In this document: one piece after another, positions 18,037 through 26,418 of the stretch
Numbering within the stretch: the first letter of the stretch is position 1
Layout: every line of letters starts with the position of its first letter
DNA from: Spartobacteria bacterium
GTDB taxonomy: Bacteria; Verrucomicrobiota; Verrucomicrobiia; Chthoniobacterales; UBA10450
Assembly (NCBI GenBank): GCA_003167365.1
Contig: PMTM01000006.1
Span: 268,391 to 332,390, forward strand
DNA: 64,000 nucleotides
Direction of reading: 5' to 3'
Notes under the pieces: model-generated
What the model was told of the DNA's origin: nothing
The model's database searches: none
What the model saw: the letters and a program-made list of their open reading frames with translations, nothing else
Made by a program: the position numbers and the translations under genes

Positions 18037-18605
18037 GCATCACCGCCGTGCTTCTGGCCGGCGGCGAATCGCGACGAATGGGCCGCGACAAAGCGACCCT
18101 TGAGTGGCGCGGCCGGCCATTGTGGGAATGGCAGATTGAAAAATTACGCGCCCTGCGTCCGGAGAAGATTTTGCTTTCGGCACGGTCGGACGTTTCCTGG
18201 CGTCCCGCCGATGTCGGATTAATCCTCGATGTCCCTGCTTCGCGCGGACCGCTGAGCGGTTTGGCGGCGACGCTCGCTGCGGTTGAAACGGACCATCTGC
18301 TCGCACTGGCGATCGACATGCCATTGATGAGGACCGAACATCTGCGCCATCTGTGCGGTCTCGCTGCGGACGGAACCGGAGTGATTCCGATGATTGATGG
18401 AAACGCCGAACCGCTCAGCGCAATTTATCCCAAGGAAGCGCGATCCATTTTTCTGGAGGCATTGCAAAGCAAGGATTCCTCGCTGCAACCGATCATCCGG
18501 AAGTTGATCGCTGCTAATGTGCTTCGCGTATTGCCGGTCTCGGGTCCGGCTCGCGAGTTTTACAAGAACATCAACGAACCGCGCGACGTCGATTGTCGAT
18601 CTTAG
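18033..18605 (+). CDS. mobA: Molybdenum cofactor guanylyltransferase
   Basis: 190 residues of the nucleotidyltransferase fold. The N-terminal LLAGGESRRMGRDKATLEW is the GTP-binding signature, and the central LLALAIDMPLMR carries the metal-binding Asp. MobA joins GMP to molybdopterin to make the bis-MGD cofactor used by formate dehydrogenases. It is coupled to the MOSC gene. The last codons are formed by an exact AAGATCGACAAT motif in complement, running into the TAG stop. Confidence 0.93.
   Translation: MSITAVLLAGGESRRMGRDKATLEWRGRPLWEWQIEKLRALRPEKILLSARSDVSWRPADVGLILDVPASRGPLSGLAATLAAVETDHLLALAIDMPLMRTEHLRHLCGLAADGTGVIPMIDGNAEPLSAIYPKEARSIFLEALQSKDSSLQPIIRKLIAANVLRVLPVSGPAREFYKNINEPRDVDCRS
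18592..18603 (-). repeat. AAGATCGACAAT motif at the mobA stop
   Basis: An exact 12-mer in complement, read as Asp-Cys-Arg-Ser followed by the stop codon. Confidence 0.6.
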
Positions 18606-18705
18606 GCACCGGCGTTGCCGATTCCTTCGACCGGGCAACCTGGAGCGCAATGAAATCGCAAGGCAATCCGGCGGCACGAGCGCTGCTTTAAGACTTCCGC
18701 CAAGT

Positions 18706-19311
18706 ATGATTCTAGTATCGCTATCGCCTTTACGTTTACGGAGATGCCTTTCGTCGCTCGTCGCGTGCGCCGGTATCACAGCAACGTACTGTTTTGCACA
18801 ATCGATATTCTACCCGGTCGAGTCCACGCCGTACGATAATCAGATGGCGCGTGTCCAACCGGTCCTGGCTTCAAGCGGCAGCGCGCCGGCGGAGGAGGTT
18901 TCGCTGGCCATTGTTAATCGATGGATAAACAAACTGCGCCGAGTTCCATACCGATATTCCAAGCAATGGATGACACCATTTGAGGTCAGCACGACAAAAA
19001 CCGCGGATTGCAAAGGCAAGGCGATAACTCTTTATGAAGTCATGCAAGCAATCGGCGCGAAGGATGTCCGTTTGGTTATCGGCAAACATCGTGCCGGCGA
19101 CTGGTTCACACACGCCTGGCTGGAATGGGAAACGGCCGATGGCAACTACGTTCTCGATCCGACATTCAACTGGCGCGCCGTTAAAGCGGAGCAGCAACGT
19201 TCGAGAAAATACCTACCTTTGTACGCGTATGAAGGCGTGTTCGCGTACCGCGCCGTCAGCGCGACTCTTGTCTCCGAGACACTGCCGCGCGCGGTTGCGT
19301 CTGGAAGGTAG
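18706..19311 (+). CDS. Exported transglutaminase-like cysteine peptidase family protein, paralogue
   Basis: 201 residues from ATG 18706; the frame is open further upstream but only the shorter form has a signal-peptide-like N-terminus (basic LRLRR, then hydrophobic SSLVACAGITATYC). It is a clear homologue of the protein at 4345-4887 with a putative triad Cys102 (DCKGKA), His136 (THAWLEW) and Asp151 (VLDPTFN). Both copies share the strings STPYD/HTPYD-x-QM and VRLVIGK. The target is unknown. It follows mobA on the same strand with a gap of 100 bases. Confidence 0.7.
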   Translation: MILVSLSPLRLRRCLSSLVACAGITATYCFAQSIFYPVESTPYDNQMARVQPVLASSGSAPAEEVSLAIVNRWINKLRRVPYRYSKQWMTPFEVSTTKTADCKGKAITLYEVMQAIGAKDVRLVIGKHRAGDWFTHAWLEWETADGNYVLDPTFNWRAVKAEQQRSRKYLPLYAYEGVFAYRAVSATLVSETLPRAVASGR

Positions 19312-19386
19312 ACCTGAGTTAAGCCCCCTTTGGACTGGCGGAGTTGCGCGCTCTTGATCGCACCGCATAGTCCCGGCGCCGCATTT

Positions 19387-19421
19387 GAAATCGGCAATCG
19401 CAAATCTAAGATCCAAAATAG
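19387..19421. repeat. Degenerate heptamer array next to the tRNA remnant
   Basis: Five consecutive 7-bp units, GAAATCG, GCAATCG, CAAATCT, AAGATCC and AAAATAG. The array is noncoding and abuts the tRNA-Leu-like fragment. Confidence 0.65.
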
Positions 19422-19424
19422 CGA

Positions 19425-19470
19425 GGCCAAGTGGCGAAATTGGCAGACGCGTCAGACTTAGGATTGCGAA
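19425..19470 (+). pseudogene. tRNA-Leu 5' half (remnant)
   Basis: The stretch from about 19425 matches tRNA-Leu from the acceptor through the D arm to the anticodon loop. It shares GGCGAAATTGGCAGACGCG and then CAGACTTAGGAT with the intact tRNA-Leu(UAG) at 46210, differing by one base in that block. The match stops inside the anticodon loop. The 3' anticodon stem, variable arm, T arm and acceptor strand are missing. It is probably a recombination or integration scar beside a pseudogene. Confidence 0.7.
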
Positions 19471-19515
19471 ATCATCGATTTCAAAACGTCGCTCGCCGTT
19501 TCAATGCGAAAGCGG

Positions 19516-20310
19516 TTAAAAAATCGAGTGCACGATGCCGCCTTCGACGCGCAACGCTGCGCCATTGGTTGCCGACGAGAGAGGGCTGGCGACGAACGTC
19601 ACCAACGCGGCAACTTCATCTGTGGTGGCGAAACGTTGCAAGAGCGAGCCGGGCCGGGCTGTACGAAAGAATTCCTTTTCTATGTCGCCGGGCGTCACGT
19701 TTTTCGTTCCCGCCATGTCCGCGATGAATTTCTCAACGCCTTCCGAGCGTGTCGGGCCGGCCAGCACCGAATTTACCGTGACAGCAGTGCCCGCCGTGGT
19801 CTCCGCCAAACCTCGCGCGAGAGCTACCTGCATCGTCTTCGTGACGCCGTAGTGAATCATCTCGGCAGGGATGTTCGCGGCCGATTCACTGGAAATGAAA
19901 ATGATGCGTCCTCAATTCGCGGCTTTCATTTGCGGCAGATAATGACGCGACAGGCGGACCCCACTCATAAAGTTCGTCTCGATAATCGCGTGCCAGTCGT
20001 CATCGGCGATTTGCTCGAACGGTTTCGGCTCGTACACGCCGAGATTGTTGACTAGAACATCGACGGCCGACACGGCCTGGATGGTTTTCGAAATCCCATC
20101 GCGCGCAGCAAGATCGGCGGCGATTCCGCTGACTTTCGCGCCGTGAATCTCTTTCTGGATGTTCTCGATTGCGTTATCCACGCGATGCTGCGTGCGGCCG
20201 GTGATGGTGACCGACGCTCCCTCTCTCGCGAGGGCGCGGGCAATTGCGAACCCAATTCCGGCCGTCGAGCCTGTGACCAACGCTTTCTTTCCATCCAATT
20301 GCAGATTCAC
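19516..20310 (-). pseudogene. Short-chain dehydrogenase/reductase, interrupted by one in-frame TGA
   Basis: From GTG 20310, which has an AAAGGA ribosome-binding site, the frame encodes an SDR. It has the nucleotide motif TGSTAGIG, the NNLGVYEP segment, and a stop after QMKAAN. The same frame then resumes with GRIIFISSES and the catalytic YGVTK, ending at 19516. The interrupting codon (19912-19914) is TGA where SDRs of this type usually have Trp (NWGRI), so a single G-to-A change explains it. No SECIS hairpin is evident. It follows the response regulator by 20 bases and is probably the third gene of the sigma-factor operon. The alternative is a sequencing error. Confidence 0.85.
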
Positions 20311-20330
20311 AGTGTTGTTCCTTTCTGTGC

Positions 20331-20768
20331 TCAGGACGCTGTGCGTGCAGGCAGGTTTTCTTCGATGCCTTCGATCAAGTCCGAAAAACTGATCGGCTTG
20401 GCCAGAAATGGAAGTCCCTGGATATTCAAGCCCGATCTTGTTTTGTCCTTTGTCACAAGAGCCGTAAGGAAGACAATTGGCGTTCGGTGCAATGCCGGAT
20501 CGGATTGAATCCGCGCGGCGACTTCCCCGCCGTCCGTTTCCGGCATCGCCACATCCAGCAGGATAAGATCCGGCTTAAGATTCTGCGCCGTTTCATGAGC
20601 CTTGTTCGCGTCATTCTCTTCAAAGACGAAGTAGCGGCCCGTCTTCTCCAGTGCAAGTTTGGCAGAGCGAGTAAGGTCGTGGTTGTTATCAACAATCAAG
20701 ATGCGCGGCTTATTCTCGATCGCTTCAGAGTCTTGCGGGAAAAAGTCTACTTCAATGGTTCTGCTCAT
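20331..20768 (-). CDS. Single-domain response regulator (CheY-like)
   Basis: 145 residues: a short N-terminal extension, then one receiver domain with the acidic pocket (ILIVDNNHD), phospho-acceptor Asp72 (LILLDVAMPETDGG), the Thr/Ser position in VFLTALV and the Lys of FLAKPIS. No output domain is present. The ATG lies 8 bases after the sigma-factor stop, so the two are co-transcribed. This suggests the receiver influences the sigma factor or a partner kinase, but no anti-sigma or kinase gene is adjacent. Confidence 0.9.
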   Translation of the reverse strand: MSRTIEVDFFPQDSEAIENKPRILIVDNNHDLTRSAKLALEKTGRYFVFEENDANKAHETAQNLKPDLILLDVAMPETDGGEVAARIQSDPALHRTPIVFLTALVTKDKTRSGLNIQGLPFLAKPISFSDLIEGIEENLPARTAS

Positions 20769-20776
20769 AATATCTT

Positions 20777-21625
20777 TTAGATTGCAACCGAAAGCCCGAT
20801 GGGATCCTCCCTTTGGTTGAGCGCGTGGCGCAGTTTCGAGAGCGCGATGTTCTGCAATTGGCGGATACGTTCGCGCGTGACGCCCAATGCCGCGCCGACT
20901 TCCTCGATCGTCTTCCGCGCTCCGCCGTCGAACCCGAAACGCTGGGAAATAATCTTCTTCTCTCGGTCGTTGAGCACGTCGAGCAACCCGCCAACTTCGT
21001 TGTTCAGGTCTTTGTCGCGCAATGATTCAAACGGCGTTCGCGCCCCTTCGTCCCCGACACTTTCTCCAAACTCCGTCAAATCATCGTCACTGATGGGGGC
21101 GTCGAGCGAAGCAGGCTGAATCGCAACGGTTTTCAATTGCGAAACCTTTTCACTGACGATGCCGATCTCTTCGCCGAGCTCGTCATCAGTTGGTTCGCGC
21201 CCGAGCTCCTCGCTCATCTGCAGCGCAACGCGGCGCATCTTCGACACTTTATCGCCGAGATGAACGGGCAATCGGATTGTCTTGGCCTGATTGGAGAGGG
21301 CGCGCTTAATGGATTGCCTGATCCACCATGCCGCATAAGTGCTGAGCTTTGCGCGTTTGGATGGATCGAACCGCTCGACGGCTTTGATCAATCCGATGTT
21401 TCCTTCGGAAATAATGTCGAGAAGGGGCAAACCGAGATTCACGTAGCCGCGTGCGATCGTCACCACGAGCCGCAAATTCGAACTGATCATGAGCGCGCGC
21501 GCCTTGCGATCGCCTTTCTTAATTTTGGCGGCGAGTTCGATCTCCTGTTGCAGCGTCAAGAGCGGGATTCGCCCGATCTCACGCAGATAAAGCCTTATTC
21601 CAGTATCGTTATTTTCGGCAATCAT
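20777..21625 (-). CDS. RNA polymerase sigma factor, sigma-70 family (RpoD/RpoS-like group)
   Basis: 282 residues with sigma regions 1.2 to 4. Region 1.2 is DTGIRLYLREIGRIPLLT, region 2 includes LRLVVTIARGYVNLGLPLLDIISEGNIGLIKAVERFDP and YAAWWIRQSIKRAL, and region 4 has TIEEVGAALGVTRERIRQLQNIALSKLR. There is no region 1.1, which points to an alternative (group 2) factor rather than the housekeeping one. The upstream leader carries copy A of the conserved leader element. It is co-transcribed with the response regulator. It is a natural candidate to control the stress genes nearby, but that is inference. Confidence 0.93.
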   Translation of the reverse strand: MIAENNDTGIRLYLREIGRIPLLTLQQEIELAAKIKKGDRKARALMISSNLRLVVTIARGYVNLGLPLLDIISEGNIGLIKAVERFDPSKRAKLSTYAAWWIRQSIKRALSNQAKTIRLPVHLGDKVSKMRRVALQMSEELGREPTDDELGEEIGIVSEKVSQLKTVAIQPASLDAPISDDDLTEFGESVGDEGARTPFESLRDKDLNNEVGGLLDVLNDREKKIISQRFGFDGGARKTIEEVGAALGVTRERIRQLQNIALSKLRHALNQREDPIGLSVAI

Positions 21626-21681
21626 ATAGCTTTAATGAAGTGGTTGTTAAACGCTCAAACCTATCCGCGCTCTCCTATTTA

Positions 21682-21756
21682 CCGCCATTGGACGATTGTA
21701 GGATTTTGCCATGCCACTTAAGAACTGATGGGTGCTCCCTCTTTTGAGATAGAGGG
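21682..21756 (-). promoter_or_regulatory. Leader element copy A, upstream of the sigma-factor operon
   Basis: On the minus strand a CCCTCT...AGAGGG hairpin (with inner CTC-AAAA-GAG) ends in GAGGGA. Exactly 28 bases follow (21735 down to 21708), then AAAATCC at 21707-21701. It starts about 130 bases and ends about 57 bases before the sigma-factor ATG. It also covers the run-on 3' end of the broken dehydrogenase gene. Confidence 0.75.
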
Positions 21757-21757
21757 A

Positions 21758-22648
21758 AGGGGGGCTGCCGGACTGGCTCTTGACCAGTATCTCCCATCGT
21801 GAATTCGTAGATGGCCGAAAAATCCTCGGTGTCGTGTCCTCCGCGCATCGCCAGCCGATAGACTTCTTTGGTTACGTTCGTTAGGGGCATGGCCACGCCG
21901 GCTTCGTACGCGCTCACCGCGGTGAGATGCATGTCTTTCTGCATCCAGCGCAATGGAAATTCGGCTTCGTAGTTGCCACTCTCGATCTTCTCCCGCTTCG
22001 AAGCGAGAAACGGCGCAACCGCAGGCGTGCCAAGCAATGAATCGAACAACAGCTTTGACGAGAGCCCGAGCCCTTTGCCCAAAGCCATCGCTTCGGCGAA
22101 CGCGGCCATTCCGGTGCCTAACAAAAGATTGATCACCATTTTCATGGAAGTCCCGCTGCCATGTCCGCCGGTATGAACAATTTTACTGCCCAAGTACAGC
22201 AGGAGCGGGCGAATCCTTTCCAAGTCTTCCGTATCGGCGCCCACCCAAAAGATGAGCTTCACCACGGCGGCCACGGGAGCCGAGCCGGTCACAGGCGCAT
22301 CGACAAAACGAATCTGCCGTGCTGCGGCTGCCGTCGCCATTTTCTTGGAGAAAGATGGATTGACCGAACTGCAATCGACCCAAAGCGCCCTCGGCTTGAG
22401 ATGATTTAGAAAGCCGTTGCGACCCAGCGCCGCCTGCTCCACTGCATCCGGATGCGCCAGCATTGTGAACAAGACTCCACCTGCTCGGCAACTTTTGCTG
22501 GCGATTCCGTGAATGTTGCGCCGTTGTCGATCAACGGCTTCGCTTTCGCGCGCGTTCGATTGAATACGACCAAGTCGTAGCCGTGCTTTTGCAGGTTCGC
22601 CGCCATACGGCTCCCCATTATGCCTAAGCCAATGAATCCAATTTTCAT
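21758..22648 (-). pseudogene. 3-hydroxyisobutyrate dehydrogenase-like NAD(P) oxidoreductase, frameshifted
   Basis: From ATG 22648 (with an AAAGGA site upstream) the frame encodes a Rossmann start, MKIGFIGLGIMGSRMAANL. At about 22473-22477 one base is missing relative to the intact paralogue at 38832, and the rest (FTMLAHPDAVEQAAL to IYEFTMGDTGQ) continues in another frame. The paralogue reads GTGGACGTGTTG where this copy reads GTGGAGTCTTG. The sequences are otherwise very similar through the whole length. The normal stop is also lost, and the second frame runs on to 21675 through leader element A. It was probably co-transcribed with the aldo/keto reductase upstream. Confidence 0.85.
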
Positions 22649-22660
22649 TTCCGCTTCCTT

Positions 22661-23659
22661 TCAGGCTGCGGTGACCAACTCCGGTTCGTGGGTGTTTCTT
22701 CCTTCGATTTCTGCAATTTCCTCGTCGGCGAGACGAAGATCGACAGCGCCAACATTGCCTTCGACCTGCTTCGCGTTGCGTGCGCCGACGATGGCTCCGG
22801 TAACGGCAGGATTTCGCAGCGCCCAGGCGATCGCGACTTGACCCGGAGGACGTCCCTGCCGTTTACCGACTTCTCGCAGGCGTTCAACGAGCGCGAGATT
22901 TTTCGAAAGCTTCGGCTCCTGAAACTCGACATCGCGGCTCCGCCAATCGCTGTCCGGAAGACCTGCCGCGCGTTCGCGCGTCATCGCGCCGGTCAACAAG
23001 CCGGATGCCATCGGCGAATAGACGATAACGCCCAGTCCGTTAGATCGACAATAAGGCAGAATCTCTTGTTCGACTTCGCGACGAACTAACGAATACGGAG
23101 GCTGCAGTGAAGTGATCGGCGCGATCGCTTGCGCTCGATGTATCTCTTCAAGGTTGAAGTTAGAGACGCCGATCCAGCGAACCTTTCCCTCTTTCTGGAG
23201 CTGAGCCATTGCGCCCCAGCCTTCTTCCAAGTCCTCGGTCGACCAGTGGATTTGATAAAGGTCGATGACATCGACATTCAGCCGGCGGAGACTGTCCTCG
23301 CACTCGCGACGGATGGAGTCTGCGTTCAAAGAGCGATGAACGTATCCCTGTTCGTCCCAGCGCAGGCCACATTTGGTGAAAACGTAAGGCCGAGGGCCCG
23401 ACCAGGTGCGCAACGCTAACGCGACGACTTCCTCGGAGTGGCCCATTCCGTAAACGGCCGCCGCGTCGATCCAGTTAATGCCAAGCTCGAGCGCGCGATG
23501 AATCGCGGCGATAGACGCTTTGTCGTCCTGCTCGCCCCAACCAAATTCCCAGCCCGATCCCCCGATGGCCCATGCCCCAAAGCCCAGGGGCGTGATAAAC
23601 AAGTCTGAGTTGCCGAGCTGCCTCGTGCTCATATCAATCTTTTTAGGTTTCGTTTTCAT
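22661..23659 (-). CDS. Aldo/keto reductase
   Basis: 332 residues from ATG 23659, chosen because AAAGGA lies 9 bases upstream; an ATG at 23695 lacks this. It is a TIM-barrel NADPH oxidoreductase with the active-site Asp/Tyr segment WIDAAAVYGMGHSEEVVALAL, the Lys in VFTKCGLRW and the His in DLYQIHWS. It likely reduces aldehydes or ketones; the substrate is not identifiable. It lies 47 bases after the Gly-rich protein gene and 12 before the broken dehydrogenase, so it belongs to the operon led by element B. Confidence 0.9.
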   Translation of the reverse strand: MKTKPKKIDMSTRQLGNSDLFITPLGFGAWAIGGSGWEFGWGEQDDKASIAAIHRALELGINWIDAAAVYGMGHSEEVVALALRTWSGPRPYVFTKCGLRWDEQGYVHRSLNADSIRRECEDSLRRLNVDVIDLYQIHWSTEDLEEGWGAMAQLQKEGKVRWIGVSNFNLEEIHRAQAIAPITSLQPPYSLVRREVEQEILPYCRSNGLGVIVYSPMASGLLTGAMTRERAAGLPDSDWRSRDVEFQEPKLSKNLALVERLREVGKRQGRPPGQVAIAWALRNPAVTGAIVGARNAKQVEGNVGAVDLRLADEEIAEIEGRNTHEPELVTAA

Positions 23660-23706
23660 GTTCTGAGTTCCTTTGGCTTTCGTATGTTGAAACAACTCCT
23701 CGTTCC

Positions 23707-24555
23707 TTAGCTCGTCGCTACTTGCTGGATTCCCAGTGACTGCAGTGTCGCGGTAGTCAGAGTTCCGGTTACGGCGAGGTGCTGGTCGGTTTGATAGCGC
23801 GCGAGTGCATCACGTGTATCCCGCCCGAAGAGCCCATCGATTGCGCCGTGGTAATAACTCAACCTTGCTAGATCGGTCTGAACGGCAGTGACGTTAGGGT
23901 CCGGGCTTTGATCGCCAGAACTGGACACGCCGGCGTTGTAATACTCTGGTTCAACGTCCGCGTAATAACCTGGGTAGTAGTCGTACGGGTAATAGTCGTA
24001 TGCATAGTAAGGGTAGTAATCCCAAGGATAGTACCCCGCATCCAAGCCGATCCAGGCATCCCCGTCGTAACACCACCAGTGGCCGTTCCGGTAATGGGCG
24101 CTGCGGCGATCCCAACCACGCTGCCAATTATTGTCATGGCGGGCAAAGATGTGACCGCTTGCGCTTATGGGCCGTTGATCCGTTGGCTTTGCAACCGGCG
24201 GGCGCGATGTTTGTCCGGTGCGATTGCCAGTTGCGATACGACGATCTTGCTGCCGATTAAGTGCTGTTGTTGCGCGCGCAGACCGAGCTATCGACCAGCT
24301 GCCTGATCTGGCGTAGACAGGACGCCCATAGACTGGACGCGCCCCAAAAGAGAAGCGCGCTCCGGGGCTCATGTGCGCCGCGCCGCCAAAACCACCACCA
24401 CGGAAACCTCCTCCACCGCCAAAACCACCGCCACCGAAGCCGCCCCCACCATGGAAGCCGCCGCCGCCGCCTCCACCGCCGCCGCGGCCAGCTGCGGCGT
24501 GAGCGAGGGCTATCGATGTGATGCCGACTAGACTCAATAATGTTAATTTTTTCAT
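23707..24555 (-). CDS. Exported Gly-rich protein with C-terminal peptidoglycan-binding domain
   Basis: 282 residues from ATG 24555, with a signal peptide (MKKLTLLSLVGITSIALAHA). A run of Gly/Phe-rich repeats follows (residues ~25-60), then a Tyr/Pro/Asp-rich middle with WDYYPYYAYDYYPY-type repeats. The C-terminal ~60 residues resemble a PG_binding_1 domain (VTAVQTDLARLSYYHGAIDGLFGRDTRDALARYQ). It is probably attached to the cell wall or periplasmic peptidoglycan. It is the first gene of an operon with the aldo/keto reductase, under element B. TTG 24561 is an alternative start. Confidence 0.8.
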   Translation of the reverse strand: MKKLTLLSLVGITSIALAHAAAGRGGGGGGGGGFHGGGGFGGGGFGGGGGFRGGGFGGAAHMSPGARFSFGARPVYGRPVYARSGSWSIARSARATTALNRQQDRRIATGNRTGQTSRPPVAKPTDQRPISASGHIFARHDNNWQRGWDRRSAHYRNGHWWCYDGDAWIGLDAGYYPWDYYPYYAYDYYPYDYYPGYYADVEPEYYNAGVSSSGDQSPDPNVTAVQTDLARLSYYHGAIDGLFGRDTRDALARYQTDQHLAVTGTLTTATLQSLGIQQVATS

Positions 24556-24581
24556 ACCCAAAGATCGTTACTCTTCGGTTC

Positions 24582-24655
24582 ACTGCTATTGCGCGTCTGC
24601 GGGATTTTGCGGTCTCACGTAAGAGTTGCCGCTCGCTCCCTCCTTCGAGTGAGAG
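24582..24655 (-). promoter_or_regulatory. Leader element copy B, upstream of the Gly-rich protein operon
   Basis: On the minus strand, a CTC-GAAG-GAG hairpin and GAGGGA are followed by 28 bases (24636-24609). These contain a second possible hairpin, CTC-TTACGT-GAG. AAAATCC is at 24608-24602, followed by CGCGCAATAGCAG. The end lies about 30 bases before the start codon. Confidence 0.8.
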
Positions 24656-24718
24656 TCCCGGGGCGCTGCAGCAATCAATCGATAACACCAAGTTGTTTTC
24701 GCGTTCACGACGTGAACT

Positions 24719-24946
24719 TCAAAAGAGCGGCCAGAACATTAGGATCAACAGGCCTAAGGCCAGCAGCGAGACGAGGACTGCGTCCCGTGAACTCGCACGC
24801 GGTGGCGCGGAAAGATGGACAGGTTGATTTGTGCGGTGCCCAAACACCAGGCCGAGACTGTCGGGATGGTTATCAAAGATCAGAATGCGCCGTATTTTCT
24901 TGCGTGTGCCAGTTGTTGACCCCAAGCGTTTTACCTGCTTGACCAC
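24719..24946 (-). CDS. Small membrane-anchored protein
   Basis: 75 residues from GTG 24946. I chose this start because a strong GAGGAGG site lies 7 bases upstream; a TTG-initiated frame to 25042 has none. The protein has a basic N-terminus (VKQVKRLGSTTGTRKKIRR), a segment resembling the first strand of a receiver domain (ILIFDNHPDSLGLVFG), and one C-terminal transmembrane helix (AVLVSLLALGLLILMFWPLF). I do not recognise a family. It has its own leader element (C), so it is probably expressed with the stress set. Confidence 0.6.
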   Translation of the reverse strand: MVKQVKRLGSTTGTRKKIRRILIFDNHPDSLGLVFGHRTNQPVHLSAPPRASSRDAVLVSLLALGLLILMFWPLF

Positions 24947-25101
24947 GAAAATCCTCCTCGAGCGGACGCCGGGCTGTCCGTTTGTAGAAGCTAGGCGAGC
25001 CAGATCCTGAAGATCGGTGATTGGCCTAACGAAGCGCGCCAAGGACGGCAGGGCCCGATAGCGAGAGTCTTTCCTTTTTATAAGCTCACGCTATGACAGA
25101 G

Positions 25102-25181
25102 CAGCACATCGCCGCGACGGCGCATGCGTGGGATTTTATGATCTTACGCGAGAGGCGATCACAACCACCTCTTTTGGGAGA
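25102..25181 (-). promoter_or_regulatory. Leader element copy C, upstream of the small membrane protein
   Basis: On the minus strand, CTCTCCCAAAAGAGG leads into the hairpin end GAGGTG, a slight variant of GAGGGA. Then come 28 bases (25165-25138) and AAAATCC at 25137-25131, followed by CACGCATGCGCCGTCGCGGC, nearly identical to the tail of copy E. The rest of the 245-bp gap holds nothing else I can identify. Confidence 0.75.
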
Positions 25182-25191
25182 GCGCCGTTCG

Positions 25192-26409
25192 CTAAATGGT
25201 TGCTTTCGCGGCAACGCGCGGAGGTCGCACCAGGATCGGCAGCAGAATTGAAACCGCCATGACTCCAGCGATGACGTGAAGGGCGCCGCGATATGTACCA
25301 GCCGTCTCGCGCATATGTGCGATGAACAGGGGACCGAACGCGCTGGCAAATCCCCACGCGGTCAGCATTAAACCGTAGATGGGACCGACGTTCTTTGGAC
25401 CAAAATAATCAGCCGCAAACGCGGGCATGGTGCCAAACCCGCCGCCATAGCACATCAACACGATGAACGTAATGATCGTCATCAACGAGACGGTTGCGAT
25501 GCTCGGAAGAAACCAAAAAAGCAGAACCTGAAAAATGAACATGACGGCGAAAGTTGCTCGCCTTGTAATCACGTCGGAAACCCATGCCCAGAATACTCGA
25601 CCAACTGCATTGCCGATGCTGGCCAGTCCCACCATGCCCGCCGCGACGATTGCACTGGCTCCGGTTAATTCCTGAAAAATCGGAGCCTCCTGCGAGATGA
25701 TGGAAATGCCTGCGCAAGTATTTAGAAACAGCAGCAGCCAAAGGGCGTACCATTGCCAGGTCTTGAGCGCCTCAGTCAGCGTGAAATCGTGGCTCGCGCG
25801 GTGCGAAGTTTCGGTTGCCGTCGGCACCCAACCCTCAAGCTTCCAACCCTCGGGCGGGTTCTGCATAAAGGCGCCGGAAATTATTGTCACGACGAGATAC
25901 GCGATGCCCAAGTATGCGAATGTGCTCAAGACGCCAACGCTCTGAATGAGCCGGGTCGCCACCGGCGCGGTGATGAGCGCGCCCGCTCCAAACCCGCCCA
26001 CCGCGATGCCGGTGATGAGTCCCCGTCGATCCGGAAACCACTTCACCAGCACGGCCACCGGCACGATATATCCAAAACCGAGGCCGATTCCGCCGATCAA
26101 GCCGTAACTAAGATATAACCACGACAGGCTATGCGAGAAGCTGGCGAGGAAAACTCCCAGCCCATAGAGCACGCCGCCGGTCAGCGCGACAATGCGCGGT
26201 CCTTTGCGGTTCAGCCACAGACCACCGAAGAACGCGGCAACCCCCAGGACAAAAATGCTGATCGTAAAAGTCAGCGTTATTTCTGAAATGCTCCAGCCGA
26301 ATTGCTTTGCGAGGGGCGCGCGGAAAACGCTCCAGGCGTAGACCGCGCCGAGCGCGATCTGGAAGAACACTCCCGCGATGGCGATTACCCAGCGATTATT
26401 TGTTCGCAT
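25192..26409 (-). CDS. MFS transporter of the oxalate/formate antiporter (OFA) family
   Basis: 405 residues with 12 transmembrane helices. The N-terminus, NNRWVIAIAGVFFQIALGAVYAWSVF, is typical of the OFA family that includes OxlT, and GYIVPVAVLVKWFPDRRGLITGIAVGGFGAGA is the central MFS signature. The neighbourhood (an oxalate-decarboxylase-like cupin directly upstream and formate dehydrogenase nearby) supports oxalate import or oxalate/formate exchange. Family members also carry other anions such as pyruvate, so the substrate is not proven. It lies 24 bases after the cupin and shares its operon. Confidence 0.85.
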   Translation of the reverse strand: MRTNNRWVIAIAGVFFQIALGAVYAWSVFRAPLAKQFGWSISEITLTFTISIFVLGVAAFFGGLWLNRKGPRIVALTGGVLYGLGVFLASFSHSLSWLYLSYGLIGGIGLGFGYIVPVAVLVKWFPDRRGLITGIAVGGFGAGALITAPVATRLIQSVGVLSTFAYLGIAYLVVTIISGAFMQNPPEGWKLEGWVPTATETSHRASHDFTLTEALKTWQWYALWLLLFLNTCAGISIISQEAPIFQELTGASAIVAAGMVGLASIGNAVGRVFWAWVSDVITRRATFAVMFIFQVLLFWFLPSIATVSLMTIITFIVLMCYGGGFGTMPAFAADYFGPKNVGPIYGLMLTAWGFASAFGPLFIAHMRETAGTYRGALHVIAGVMAVSILLPILVRPPRVAAKATI

Positions 26410-26418
26410 AAAGTCCTC

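Noticed and set aside
19431-19727. A 98-residue frame beginning MAKLADASDLG
   Set aside because: This N-terminus is the translation of the tRNA-Leu-like sequence, a well-known false gene pattern.
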